Below, piece after piece: positions 1 to 11,716 of a DNA stretch of 64,000 bases. Under the pieces are notes generated by a model, which saw nothing but the letters and a program-made list of their open reading frames with translations, was not told the origin of the DNA and ran no database searches. Position 1 is the first letter of the stretch. The number at the start of each line of letters is the position of its first letter. This stretch comes from Chenopodium formosanum (taxonomy: Eukaryota > Streptophyta > Magnoliopsida > Caryophyllales > Amaranthaceae): NCBI GenBank assembly GCA_024500155.1, contig CM044877.1, forward strand, positions 82,131,001 to 82,195,000, read 5' to 3'. The translations under genes were made by a program, and so were the position numbers.

Positions 1-60
1 TTTAGGAAATAAATTAGATGATTTGAATCTTTCCACTTGGAGGGAGCAACAAAGATAATA

Positions 61-597
61 CTCCCTCAGTTTCATGATATTAGTCCCATATACTATTTTA
101 GGCGTTTCAAAAAAATCTACTCATATTCCGTTTTTAACTTAGTCTTTATTTCCTATTTTATACATATTAAATTATGATTAGTTAAATTAATTGATTGTTG
201 ATTAATGGCATGGCATTAAGTAAGGAATTTTCTCCCATAAATTATGCAATTACTTCCTCCGTTCTTTACTACTTCACCCGGTTTGACTTTTACACTATTC
301 ACCACCCCTCCTTTGACCGTCTTTTGTAAATAATATGTAAGGAAAAATATATTCATGTATGATTTTTTGGATTCGTCTCAATAAGTACTATCATAATATA
401 TAACTTTTATAATTTTTACTTATGGAGAATTTAAGTTATTGATCGTTAAAGTTTTACATTGGCAAGCGTTAGAGGAAGTATGATTGATGCTTTCCAATAA
501 AAAATAAAAAAATTTATATGTTGGATTCCAAATATTCTTCTTTTCTTATTTTATATGATTGATTCCATATGGGACTATTGTATAGAATTGAAGGGAG
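61..597. mobile_element. Stowaway-type MITE (537 bp)
   Basis: The element starts CTCCCTCAGTTTCATG and ends in the inverted counterpart (ATTGAAGGGAG). Both arms also share an internal 'tagtcccatat' block, and TA dinucleotides flank it at 59-60 and 598-599. A TA duplication with CTCCCTC termini is the Stowaway (Tc1/mariner-derived) signature. It encodes nothing. It is long for a Stowaway because a second MITE lies inside it at 253-478. Confidence 0.85.
253..478. mobile_element. Stowaway-type MITE nested in the first one (226 bp)
   Basis: The termini are CTTCCTCCGTTCTTTACT and the inverse AGAGGAAG, flanked by TA at 251-252 and 479-480. It lies wholly inside the MITE at 61-597, so it inserted later. 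It has no coding content. Confidence 0.75.
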
Positions 598-1145
598 TAC
601 TTAGCATAGGTGCTAAGACACCTTTGTGAGGGTTTTTTCTTTTTTTACTTTTTTTTTTTACAAAATTAACAGCTATAATTTGAACACAAAAAGACACAAA
701 TACACCACAAAATTTCCATAATGGCATTGTGCGACAACTTCTCTTCATCCATACCAACTCTTGCAAAACTAATGTTTAACCAACCCACTACCAACAAGGG
801 GCAAACCCATGCCTCTTAATACATAGCAAACAATCTCTACAAAAGGTAACCTTGTCATTCATAATGCAGGAAGACATGTGGACGAGACTTACTAGCCCCT
901 AGGCCCAACATAGTAGTTTAAGTAAAAGAACTAGTACTAATCCCACCCAATGCTAACGCCCAAACAAAAGCTTCCAAATCAAACTTGCCACCTGAAAACT
1001 AGAAATTGACGGTGTTAGATCAAGCAATTTGGTAAAAGCGGCGCGCCACTACTCACAAGTCCAACCCCATAAAACCAATAGTTGCAACAAACAATTCACA
1101 ACTTCTACTATACAGAAAACTAAAATAATAACATGTCAAATTGCA

Positions 1146-2625
1146 TAGGGCTGGCAAAAACTGACCCGACCCGAAAACCCGACCCGAACCCGACCTGAAA
1201 AAAGCGGGTTAGGGTTGAGATTTTCGACCCGAAAACTTAAATGGGTCGACACGAACCCGAACCCGAAATTAAATGGGTTAGGTTAAGGTTGAAAATCTCA
1301 ACCCGAAAACGACCCACTTAACCCGAAATAACCCGAACTTTTTAAAGTTTTAAAAAAAAAACAGAAAAAAAAATCGTATAAAGCTTTCAGCCCAGCCCAA
1401 ATTCATAAAGAGGCTTCTTTAGTTCTTTATATAAAATCAAAACCCTAAAATCATGTATTTTGCCCTCATTTCTTCTGCCGTTTTCCCCTTGCTTCTGAGC
1501 TTCTCTCTCTTTAATTTTCTCTCTCCTCAAAACCCCTAAATCCATTCGTCATTGTTGAGAGTACTTCATCATCTCCTTCACGGCTTGACTCCTTCACTCC
1601 TCTACGAGACGCGTTCTTCAATTCCTCTCCTTCAACAATCAAGGTATCTTGCTTCATAATTTATATTCTGTTTTTTCTTTGTTTTTTACATGCTATTTTT
1701 GTTTGTTTTCGAATTTTTCTGTTGTTAATTTTATATTTACCTTCTTTCGTTTATTTTGGTTTTTTATATGCTAATTTTCGAATGTTATTACTAATTTCTG
1801 ATGTTAAATGTTGTTGTTTATGTTATTATACGGTTGTTTTTGCTAATTTCGAATGGTAATGCTAATTTTTATTGTTAAATGTTGTTTATGTTATGGTGGA
1901 TCTTGTTAATATTTGTTGTCTATTTATGTTTTTCATGAGCATGCATGTTTTAATTTAGATCTTAGCTTACTAATTAGATCTAGTCTGATTTAATGCATGT
2001 TTTAATTATATTGTTGTTGTTTTGGTTTATAGGTTTGGCAGCAAGAAGTAGCCACCCATGTTCAATTGGAAATGTTGTGTGATCAATTTTGAAGCTTGAG
2101 GTGGTGAACAAGGATGACAGGCACAACAACGCTCGATCTTAATCCAAATAAAAATCTTATTGCATCTTTTATTATTGTTTGAGAACTGTAATTCGTGTTA
2201 TAAAAAAAACTTGGTTTGTAATCGTTAATTATGATTGTTACTTTGTTAGACTACGCTATTTAATTTTGGTTTGAATAATTTTGGTTTGAATTAAACGCTT
2301 AACTCTGAAGGTCTGAACTCTGAACAACTTGTGTTTGAAATGAAAAAAAAGTTATTCAGGTCAATTTTGGGTTAACCCGAACCTGAATATTTCAGGTTTG
2401 GGTCGGGTCAATTTCAGGTCAAAGAAACCTGATTTTAACCCAAATAAAAAATCAGGTCAAATAAGGTCAATTTCGGGTTGACCCGAACCTGAAAATATCA
2501 GGTTCAGGTTGGGGTTTACAACCCGAAAAGTTAAATGGATCAGGTTCGGGTTGGGGGGGTAGCTGACCCGGAAACAAGTGACCCGAACACGAACCTGACC
2601 CGACCTGATCCGTTTGCCAGCCCTA
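1146..2625. mobile_element. Non-autonomous hAT-type DNA transposon (1480 bp)
   Basis: The termini TAGGGCTGGCAAA and TTTGCCAGCCCTA form an inverted repeat. The 8-bp sequence AAATTGCA lies on both sides (1138-1145 and 2626-2633), a perfect target-site duplication of hAT length. About 200 bp inside each end is built from short tandem variants of ACCCGAA/ACCCGAC (inverse TTCGGGT), the subterminal transposase-binding-type repeats seen in hAT elements. The middle holds a TATA-like stretch (about 1427), a pyrimidine-rich leader (about 1460-1640) and an apparent GT...AG intron (about 1643-2031), but no long ORF. The middle may be the 5' leader of an autonomous relative or captured host DNA. Confidence 0.85.
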
Positions 2626-2633
2626 AAATTGCA

Positions 2634-3860
2634 ATAAAAAGATACAAAATCAAACAATTGAGTCCTTATTTAGTTTGATAGCTTAATAATCCAGCTATGA
2701 AACAAAATTAAATGGTGCTCACAATAATTTACAAAGCAATTTACTAATGAACTTAACAATCCACAACCTAGTAACTACTTGTAAGAAACAAATCACTGGA
2801 AAACTCAACCTGGATTTCCAAACAAGATCAAAGTTTAATCTTCCAACAAATCAACCCAAATGAAGTAATCATCTAACTAATTTACCAAACCCCTAATCCG
2901 ATCACAAAACTCAATTATCAAAACAAAAAAATTAGAAGTTCGGAAGTAACTCAAACAAATTAGAAAATTGCAAGAAAGAGAAAAGTGAAGACTAACGCTG
3001 AAAATGGCGCACCAGAACTTAGTTGAATGCAGCTTAAATCTGGCAAAAGAGAATGGTTTGCGGTTGTGAAAATTTCAGGGCGAGGAGGAGAGAGTCTGAG
3101 TAGTGAAATCCTATAATGCAAGTGACTAAACCCCACTCTCACACCCTTCGAGGTTAGTTAGCTCTTTGCCTCTCTCCTATGTATCATTCTTTCTCTGGAA
3201 ATTTTGAGTGCTACCACAAAAACACCTCGCTTTACATTTAGTACCGGTTTATAAAAAAAATTACTTTGCTTTAAGTTTATTCAAAAAAGAAAAATTTGTC
3301 AATTACTACCGCTTAAGTAATTTTGAAAATTGCTACTATGAATTTAAATTTTTTGAATATTACCGTAAAAAAAAAATTAATTTATTTTACTACCAGACTT
3401 CAATTTAATATACTACCTCCATTAATTGTTTTGTGCAACTTTTGTCTTTTCGGAATATTTTGTATTATGTGCAACTTTCTGATTTCTTTCTATTTTTAGT
3501 TAAAAAAAAAGCCTGAAATTTCGATATTACCCTTACTTAACCATTTTTTATTTTTTAATCTTTGCCCTTATTCTAATCTAATTACATTAACCTGATCTAA
3601 TCACATTTCATAATCTAATGACTCCCTCCATTTATTACCCCAATTCCCCCCAACTCTCTTCATTTAATCACATCCCCCAACTACCTAAAATTTATGACGA
3701 TGTTTGGGCTCCTCTTTTTCTTCTGGAGATTTCTCCAGATGAACCCTAGTTCTTCATTTGGCGTTTTCTCTCTCCTCTTCTTCTTCGATTTCCCACTTCA
3801 TCTCTCCAGACCTATTCTTCTCTCCTTCGATCTTTCTCAAACACGAGTCCCCTCTCAACA
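2634..3860. other. Non-coding AT-rich spacer
   Basis: I see no gene here. A Stowaway-like end (CTACCTCCATTAATTG, about 3413) is visible without a convincing partner. Directly before the ORF at 3861 is a TC-rich stretch (3690-3850) that looks like a plant 5' leader. Short ORFs in this stretch are low-complexity and unsupported. Confidence 0.5.
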
Positions 3861-4418
3861 ATGGTTAACTTGGATCATTTGAAGGATGCGTACATGGCTA
3901 CCAACGACAAAGGAGAGGAGAATCTGATCCAGCATCTCATCCACTGCTTTGAGACTAGTTCTCCCTTCCCTCGTCGTTTTTATGAGTCAAGCAAAACGGG
4001 TCCCTACTGTACCTTATACACCTACAGAGCTCTGGGACAAGTCCTAAAAAGTATTGACGAGGAAGAAATACAGAAGAGGGGGGAGGGACAGGGTGAGTCC
4101 CGTAGGAAGTCACTCGATTTCTCTGAGGCTCCTGTAGATCTGGTTGCTGAGAGTGGAGAGGGGAGTGTTGTGGCTCTAAAAAAACCTAGATCTAAGAGGG
4201 AAAGGCCTCCCTACAAGGTGCGTGCTACTCGGAAGGCGGCGCGTGTTGCTTTGAGAAGGATGTGTAAGCTTCCCGATGAGGAGCTCATCTTCCTATCATC
4301 TGATGAGGAGCTTGATGAGGCACCTCCTTCCAAGGAACCTGAAGTTGGCTCTTGTTTTGTCCCTGTTGTGCACTGCTATGTGAGGCGGATGAACCCTAGG
4401 GTTCAACCCTCTGAGTGA
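3861..4418 (+). CDS. Hypothetical protein, 185 codons
   Basis: I do not recognise this protein. The ORF opens MVNLDHLKDAYMATNDKGEE after a TC-rich leader and closes at TGA. The first 75 residues look globular (a helix-forming start, then LIQHLIHCFE and YCTLYTYRALGQVL). The middle is basic (KKPRSKRERPPYK, residues about 108-120) and could be a nuclear-localisation-type patch. The C-terminal third is acidic (LPDEELIFLSSDEELDEAPP). Composition is far from the AT-rich flanks, which supports real coding history. No intron is needed. Transposons on both sides leave open that it is a captured or element-borne gene. Start choice: first ATG in frame; another ATG lies 11 codons further on. Confidence 0.4.
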   Translation: MVNLDHLKDAYMATNDKGEENLIQHLIHCFETSSPFPRRFYESSKTGPYCTLYTYRALGQVLKSIDEEEIQKRGEGQGESRRKSLDFSEAPVDLVAESGEGSVVALKKPRSKRERPPYKVRATRKAARVALRRMCKLPDEELIFLSSDEELDEAPPSKEPEVGSCFVPVVHCYVRRMNPRVQPSE

Positions 4419-5763
4419 CTGCTCTCGTAACGATTCTTAACCCTAACTTATTTCTTAAATTATTTGAGTCCCTCTTTATTGATGCTTGTGTATGGTGGTG
4501 AATTGATCTGGTGTTTGTGTGTGATTGTGTGCTGGTTATTTGTTTGTTGCTAAGTCCCTATTTAATGGTTTATTTTGGCTGTTGAGTGATGTTGTTTGTG
4601 GGTTCTATTGGTTGATTGATTGTTGTTGTTGGAGTATGGTATATGATTCTTTTGGGTTGTGGATAAATTCTTGGATCTGTTGTATTTTGGCCTTGATTAT
4701 GGTTGTGGGTGTTGTTGGTTGACTGATTATTGTTGTTGGAGTATGGAGTATGACAAATTTTGGATGGTGGATTTATTTTTGGTTGACTGATTATTGTTGT
4801 TGTTGGTTGACTGATTATTGTTGTTGATTATGTTTGTGGGTGTTTGTTGGTTGATTTATTTTTTGAGTTTGTTGGAATATAGACAGAATGCTGGGTTATG
4901 TTGTGTGGTAATGGCCTTTGTTGTAGTTGATGTTTGATTACTCTTTTTGAGTTAGTTATGGCCTTTAAGGGAATATGATTCATGAATGATGAGGCTATTT
5001 TGACTTGTGTGTTGCATATAATGTTCTCAATGATCTTTTTGGAAGAGAACAATTTAAACAAGTATGTTGCTCCATCTATCACAATTGTGGTTGGTTAAAT
5101 TGTTCTGTTCTGATGAGTCCCCTTTATTTGTGGATTGTTTATGCTGGATCTGTTATGATCTTGATGATTGTTTATGCTGATTTTGATGATGTTGGCTGGT
5201 GTTGAGGACTAGTTGAGTAATTTATGGTGGATGATATTGGTTGTCTTGGCCCTGCTGGATTGTAGTGTTTGTGTTGGTTGCTGGATTTGATTATTGAATG
5301 ATGAGCCTTTATGATGAATTGCTGTTTTGGATTTTGGATAATTATGTGTAAATTGTTCTCAATGATCATATTGTAGAGAACATTGTGTAATAGAGTTCTC
5401 TTTTTATGGTTCTTGTTGTGGATATGGTTGGTCCCCCCTTTTAATTGACTACAAACTTGAAAGTGGAATCCAAATGATGAAGGGATTCCTATGAAATACT
5501 TTTTGAACAAAGGTTTTGCTCCACCAATCAGTACATACTGATTGATGTTGAGGTAACCATGTTTGAAGAGTTGTGTTTTAAAAAAAATTATCTCCTGATG
5601 GATTCATTAACTTAAGTATTTTTCCCATTTTCATTCCATTCAAAATATGGCTACAAAAAGCCTGTTACATGTGCCTTAGAACTAAACCATCACTGCTTTT
5701 GATGTTTGTTTCAATTACCGACATACAAAATACACCTAACCACCTATTGATTGGTACAAAAAA
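4419..5763. other. TTG/TGG-rich non-coding stretch
   Basis: The DNA is strongly strand-skewed, with many 'ttgttgttgg' and 'tggttgattgatt' motifs between about 4600 and 5300, typical of a plant intron or UTR or of decayed simple repeats. It could be a 3' UTR or intron of the ORF at 3861-4418, but I find no supported exon. Confidence 0.45.
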
Positions 5764-6808
5764 GGAAAAATTGACATTTGCTACCAGCGAAAACACCTTG
5801 TGTCACATTTGCTACCCGTTTAAAATTTTATTTTACATTACTACCACCCAAATCCCAAAAAATTATATATTACTACCACTTAACATAATCCGTTAAGTGG
5901 GACTCAATATTTCATTAAATAATAATTTAATTTATTAAAAAAAAACTTAAAAAAATTAATAAATTCCCAAACACCTCCCCTTCCCTTCTGCCACCCTCCT
6001 CACCACCCTTGTCGGCGCCCATACATTCCCCCAACGCTGGCAAACCCTACCTCCTCCATGTTTCCCCTTCCGACTACCCCTAACCCAGGCGACGCCGCAA
6101 ATCTCTTCCCGTGGTCGGCGCACCACCTTCTCCCCTTTCGTGCGACACCGCCCTTTCTCTCCTAGCCCCTAAACCACGATCCTAAACCCCTCCTCCTTAA
6201 CCCTCTCAATCGCTCCTCGCCCTAGCTCATTATGGTTTAGATTTTATTTAAATTACTACTACCCAAAATTTACTCAACAAGATTCGAATTTTTCTGGGTT
6301 TTTCTTTGAATGTAAGATTGCAGCAAAGTTCGGATGATTTCCCACATTTTTTTTTTTGGCAGAAAAAAAAGCTGATTTCTGGGTTGAAAATGTGAAATCT
6401 GCTTCAATTTTCATCTGGGCATCTTAAATCTTCGTGAAATTTGAGCAATTTTTGCTGAAATCATGGTTTTGAGTCTTCAATTTTCTAATGTGAGTTGGGG
6501 TTTTTGTTAAATTGTTAGATGATAATGGTGGCTGCCATGTCTGAATTTGGTACTCATAAAACCAAGCAAATTCTCGGCCGCCATTGTTGCACCAAGAGAG
6601 AGAAAATGGTGTTGGGTCCCACTTTAATAAATCAAATTATTATCTAATGCAATATTGGGTTCCACTTAACAGAAACTTAATGGATTTGTTAAGTGGTAGC
6701 AATATATATTTTTTTGGGATTTGGGTGGTAGTTTTATAAAATAAAATTTTAAACGGGTAGCAAATGTGACTCAAGGTGCTTTCGCTGGTAGCAAATGTCA
6801 ATTTTTCC
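5764..6808. mobile_element. Non-autonomous Mutator-type element (MULE) with long inverted repeats, 1045 bp
   Basis: It begins GGAAAAATTGACATTTGCTA and ends in the exact inverse. Imperfect inverted repeats run about 150-170 bp inward from each side. The 9-bp sequence TACAAAAAA flanks both ends (5755-5763 and 6809-6817), the duplication length of Mutator. The centre (about 5965-6235) is GC-rich and C-skewed, quite unlike the flanks, and contains no transposase. It may be captured gene sequence (Pack-MULE-like). Its source is not recognised. Confidence 0.85.
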
Positions 6809-6958
6809 TACAAAAAAAGAACTAAACAAAGGAGAAATAAAACCTAGCATTATAGGCTCCTAAGTGGTTATGTGTGGCAGTGTTTGGTTGTCTTCTGTGT
6901 CTCTCTGTAACAAGTCTGCATCTACCTCCATGTCTTCTGTTTCTGCCTCATGATTTCC

Positions 6959-8590
6959 CTAGGGTGTTGGCCTGAACATTGTGTTCAGGTACTCTACAGC
7001 ATCCAAAACTATTTTCCTATCCACTTCAATCAGATTTGGCAGAATATCAAGATTCTCTAGTTTTTTCTTGTTCATATGTGGAATTTTGTACTTGTTCCCT
7101 CCTTCTGCCTTGAGTATCTTGATTATGCATCTTTGTAATGTCACCCAAATGTACTTGTTTACTTTTTGGTTTGAAAGTGTTATAAGACTCAATAACCTTT
7201 TCAACTAGCTCATCTACATTCTTAGGAAAAGACTGATATTGCAAAGATTGAATTGATCTGAATATAATAGACCTAAATCCAATACATTCAAATCTGGTGA
7301 TTGTGCTGGTTGGAACACAAACTGAATGTTAAATCCATGTGCTTGTGTTGCTGCAATGAACTCTTCATCTGTTGGTATTTGATGTGGCCTTGCATTATCC
7401 CACTGTATGACCACATTTTTTGGCACACTTTCTGGCCATTTTGACACTATAGCTGGTATGACCTTGTTCAGTAACATATGTCTTATTGCCTCTCTGTTCA
7501 CATTTTGAGTTGCTTTAGTGACCAATGTGCCAGCTGGTCTGTTTTTACTTGACTTCTTTGCCCTTTCTTGTTGTGTGAATGGGAATATCTCATACTTCCC
7601 ATCATATAGGAGTTCCCCATTTCTCCCATACAGAGGCTTCCCAATAATGGCCATGAACATAACTTTTAATTTGAACCTCCTTGATTGTTGAGCCATATAG
7701 GGATCTTCCTTACTTGGTAGCAAATAGAATCTCCTCTTATCTAGGTTGAGATAAAACCATTTCTCATCAATGTGTATGGTATATTGCATGTCCTCAAATG
7801 TGGGGTTCTCATTACCTTGGATTGAGTTTATGTGAGACAAAACCCATTTCATTCTAGCAACCTTGTGATATGATGTCAGTGCTGGCTTACTGCTTGCTGT
7901 GTGAGTTCTGAGCCTTCCCTTTTTCTTCAAATAATGAAGAGTTACATGTGAAATATTCAGTGCTGCAGCATATGATCAATCTGTCTGCCTTAAGTGTACT
8001 GGGACTGACTGTAGGAATTCATCAAAGAATTCCCTTGGCTTTTGACCTGTCCTCCCTATCTTTTTGGACCTAACATCAATCAAACTCCCTTCTGCCATTT
8101 GCCTTTTTATTTCTGTGAAAATTCTTGTGATTGTTGATTTGTGAACCTTGAATTTGACTAATAATTCCATCTTGTAGCCTCTAGGTAAGTTACCATCTTG
8201 CATTTTCAGCAACATTGCATCAACTATCTCTCTCTTTTGATGCATGTTGAGTTGTTTTCTGTTTGGTTGGAGAGTCCCTTCTGCAAACTATGATGCTTGA
8301 GCTTCATCTTGCTGAGTTTGATTGTTGTTGTGCATGCTTGAGTCTTCCTCTTCTTGCATGTTTTCATTTTCTGAGTTGTATGCCTCAAAGTCTGCATCTT
8401 GCATCTGTTCTTCATGCTCAAAGTACAGATCTGCCATTTCTTCCTCTGTGATTAATTGATCAATGTCGAAAAAAAGATCATCATCTATGTCTTCCATGTC
8501 TTCTATTTGTTGTTTCAACTTGCAAATTGCTTTAGATGGTGTGGGGGTGGCTGATGAAGATTTTTGAGGAGATGAAGCTGTCCTCCACAT
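6959..8590 (-). pseudogene. Mariner-like element transposase, D,D39D type, inactivated
   Basis: Reading leftward from ATG 8590, the frame codes for an acidic N-terminal region, a helix-turn-helix region (about 8245-7976) and a DDD catalytic domain (about 7930-7245). Catalytic signatures are IDEKWFY, QWDNARPH and SPDLNVLDLG. The last Asp lies 39 residues beyond the WDNA Asp, the plant mariner spacing. Breaks: an in-frame TAG at about 8288-8290, an in-frame TGA at about 7976-7978, and frame changes after LDLG (about 7250 and about 7140), with the C-terminal residues continuing in other frames to 6959. The parts are collinear, so this is one decayed gene. Terminal inverted repeats were not located with confidence. 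Confidence 0.85.
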
Positions 8591-8780
8591 TACGCAATGC
8601 TGATTTGAAGACTAATTATGTATAGCACTAATTTTAGATTAGGTGTAATTTTTTGGGGTTAATGTGGGCTAAACGGGTGTAATTAGTTCTAACTTTTGGA
8701 TGATTTGAACAATCTTTTGAAAAAACATGGTTCTGTAATTAATGAGAAGCATTGAATGCTTCATGAATAGTGGAGGCTGG

Positions 8781-8788
8781 TATTTATA
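8781..8788 (-). promoter_or_regulatory. TATA box of the mariner transposase gene
   Basis: TATAAATA on the minus strand, about 190 bp upstream of the transposase ATG at 8590. Position and sequence suit a plant Pol II core promoter. It is likely a relic, because the gene is broken. Confidence 0.45.
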
Positions 8789-8991
8789 AGCCTCATAAAT
8801 GTTGAAGGGAAGATCAGAATTTGGGAATGTATTCTTCCTTTTTTTTTAAAAAAAAAAAAAAGAAGTTAGAGGGAATTTTAAAATTCCCAAATTCAAATTT
8901 TTTGTAAAAAATTGATGGGGAAAACAAACCCCTCCAAAACAAATCAGATTTCCCCTCCATATTTGCAGGGGGGACCAACTGTCTCTCTCCA

Positions 8992-8993
<2 letters not shown>

Positions 8994-9073
<80 letters not shown>
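8994..9073. repeat. (TA)n microsatellite, about 80 bp
   Basis: Uninterrupted TA repeat. The ORF reading as alternating Ile-Tyr across it is an artefact. Confidence 0.97.
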
Positions 9074-9075
<2 letters not shown>

Positions 9076-9595
9076 CCCTTTTCCTTTCTTTCTCTCTTAT
9101 TGATCTTCCTTCTTCACTATTGCTAATAAAGTCCCTTCAAGCTTCGTGCTCCAAAATTGACACTAATTATTCCTCTCATCTATTCTCCAATTGCTCCAGA
9201 CACATGTGTAATTCGCCTCAAACAAATTCGTTTTCAAATTTTAGGGTTTATGGATTATGATTTTTGTTGATTAACATAGGGCTTTTGTATTTTTTTTTTC
9301 TTTGAATTAAGCATAATATGTTATTTGACAAGTTCGATAGGATAGAAATGCAACTGTGAAGGCTTTAATTATGAAGTCTTGTATCAAAGATAATTTAGGA
9401 AGAAGATTAGAAGGGTCAAAGTGCATAGTGTTCTTTAATGGAGGTTGAATGAAAAGGTTTAAAGTGAAGCTATGAAAGAGAAAAGAGGGTTGGGTAAATT
9501 GGGTAACCTTAGGTTAGGAGGGATTTTTTTTTATTATCGTTTTATTGCTTAACTAGGGTTAAACGTTGGTTAAGGAGGGAAGGTGACGTCATCAA
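9074..9595. other. Non-coding spacer
   Basis: AT-rich with no ORF or recognisable gene. A possible mariner end was sought here and not found. Confidence 0.4.
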
Positions 9596-9660
9596 TCAAT
9601 AACTATATACTAAAAGACACACCAGCAATGACACGTGTCATCTCCTGGTGTGTCCGTAGA

Positions 9661-9708
<48 letters not shown>

Positions 9709-10300
9709 ATTTAAGAAAAAAATCTTTTTAAATATATAAAGTATTATATTAATTTCCTACAAAGTGTAAGAAAAGATTTTGATGATTGTTTCCAAAATAA
9801 AACAGATTGAGAATCATAAACTTAAGCAAAAAAATTAAGTATAAATTCTTAAGTCTTAACATAATTTGTTATGGACTATTTTTGGTAGGAAAGACATATT
9901 AGGTACTATGTGCATTATTAAAACAAGATTATATATTTTTTTATTTTGTTTTAAATTATGTAATAGAACGAAGTTACAAGCTTAAATAACGAAATGCGAA
10001 TATTAAATCATCAAATGATGCTTTATTTATTTATTTATTTTTATTTCCTTGATTATGATTAGAATTTCAATCCATTAGTACTGTATAGATACTTCAATAA
10101 TACATGCCAAGAACAACACATATTGATTATTCTTAGTGTAATTTTTCCTGTTATTTTTTTTTTTTTTTTTTTTTTTTTTGTAGATTTTCAATATTCAATT
10201 GATATGAAAATAATATATGGAAGTTAAAAAAATATAATACAATGTTACTTTTAAAAATAGTTATTGAAAATTACCGTGCATGGCACAAGACCTAACCTAG
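9596..10300 (+). mobile_element. Non-autonomous Helitron
   Basis: The 5' end is A|TC followed by 'aataactatatactaaaag'. The 3' end has the short hairpin GTGC-ATG-GCAC (10277-10287) followed by CTAG|T at 10297-10300. Insertion between A and T without target duplication fits Helitrons. A long T-run followed by an A-run (about 9661-9706) lies inside. No Rep/helicase is present. The exact 5' base is uncertain because 'tcaa' repeats here. Confidence 0.7.
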
Positions 10301-11443
10301 TAATTGGCCTAAAGTGAAGTCTAGTAGTAATAGCAAATTTTTAAAATTTTTTGCAATAGTAATTTGCAAGTTTTTTATTTCGTGGTAGTAATTGCCAAAT
10401 AGGTATTAATACGCGGTAATAATTGGCAAATTTTCCTTCTTTAAAATCTCTCTTTGGAAAATATTTAAGTAATAAATCTCCCTCTCGTAATAATCAAAAT
10501 TGTCTAATACAAAGTTAGTGTATAGTGGGTATTATAAAGCTTAATAGGCTTAGATGAAGATAAAGAGAGATTATCGGATCGAAAGAAGAGAGAGATAGAT
10601 ATGGTGAAAAGATGAAGATGGAGAAGTTGATGTCTTGGGATGAAGAGGAGGTGTATGTGTTAGATTGGGTGAATTAATAAAGTTAGATAATTCACTTAAT
10701 AAAATCTAATTTGGGTATGTAATTGTTTTTGGCAAAAGTTGCAAATAACACTTAAAAGAAGGTTGTTTATGCCAAAAATTGCCTAAAGAGACAACCTTTG
10801 GTTGAGATGTCGATAATTAGATAAAAAGAAATTGTGAAATGTAAATGATAATGATTAAAAAAAAAATAGACATGATGATATGGTGACCCGGAAAACCCCG
10901 ATAAATGTGGGTAAAAATCGTGAGTGGCTACTTGTCTACCAATTCACTATGATACGAGCGTTAATTAGAGCCATTATTGATACAAATACAATGAATATTC
11001 AAGCGTCTAAGGCCATATATAGTAAAGATATACATAAGATCAAGAAATTAAGTATAAATTAAAGCTATTGAGAAGATATGATCATTGCAACTTGTGAAAG
11101 AGATATGTCGCCGTGTGGATCGTCGAACGGAGTCTTATGATGTATCTTTTGATCGATGATGTATTTTGTATTGTAATCTTTGTGGGTGTTTATACTTAAA
11201 ATATGGTGTATATGATCTCCTCTTATGGCTGGTCGTTGCCTTCCTTTTATAAAGCTTTAACTGGTAGAACTCAGTTAAGGAAGCTAAGGGTGACTTCCTT
11301 GATTTTTAGGAACCACAAGTAACAATCTTGACTCGTTTCGCGGCTTTTGGGCGTCGCACTACGAGAGTAGGGCGTTAGCGTCATGTGTCATCTTCTGACG
11401 TTGTCTAACGATGTTGTGTTGGAGATCGACGAAGGTCACTGGA
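10301..11443. other. Non-coding sequence, possibly decayed transposon DNA
   Basis: I see no gene. 'gcaaattttt' motifs near 10330-10440 and in inverse near 10735-10790 suggest long inverted repeats of another decayed element, but I could not fix ends or duplications. Confidence 0.35.
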
Positions 11444-11716
11444 TGTAATACCCCTCGTGATTGCTTTAAAAGAGATTTGATATACTACTCATATCAACAA
11501 GATGCATCTTTCTTTTAGGGAGCTCATGTGCTAAGATACTCCATAGTTAAGCGTGCTTGATCGAGAGTAGTCTTGGGTTGGGTGACACCCTGGGAAGTTT
11601 TTTCGGGAAGGACTCGTGTTGGTCTATGAGAACAGTAGTTGGCCCTTGATGCGCATTTACACTGGAGGTCACCGGAGGCCGTCAATCGTCACTGTAGGCC
11701 TATCATGTCACCGTCT
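11444..11716 (+). mobile_element. Cassandra-like TRIM LTR carrying a 5S rRNA-like segment
   Basis: The sequence starts TGTAATACCCC and contains 'agggagctcatgtg', then a 5S-like block (11518-11619), then about 100 bp ending near 'atcatgtca'. Cassandra elements are short non-coding retrotransposons whose LTRs embed 5S rRNA sequence, and the order TGTAA..., GGGAGCTC..., 5S-like block, tail matches that plan. No primer-binding site follows, so this is probably a solo or truncated LTR. The right boundary is approximate. Confidence 0.6.
11518..11619 (+). pseudogene. 5S rRNA-like segment inside the Cassandra-like LTR
   Basis: GTTAAGCGTGCTTG (A-box region, about 11545) and GGGTGACACCCTGGGAAGT (C-box region, about 11580-11598) match the internal control regions of plant 5S rRNA with a few substitutions. 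The 5' third is diverged. It lacks the tandem context of 5S arrays and a normal 5' end, so it is not a functional 5S gene. Confidence 0.7.

Noticed and set aside
8912..9103. ORF with a long Ile-Tyr run
   Set aside because: Translation of the (TA)n microsatellite.
3411..9590. A complete mariner element spanning this interval
   Set aside because: A Stowaway/mariner-like end is visible near 3413, but no matching inverted terminus was found right of the transposase.
11518..11619. Functional 5S rRNA gene
   Set aside because: Diverged 5' third, single copy and LTR-like flanks. Better explained as part of a Cassandra-like LTR.
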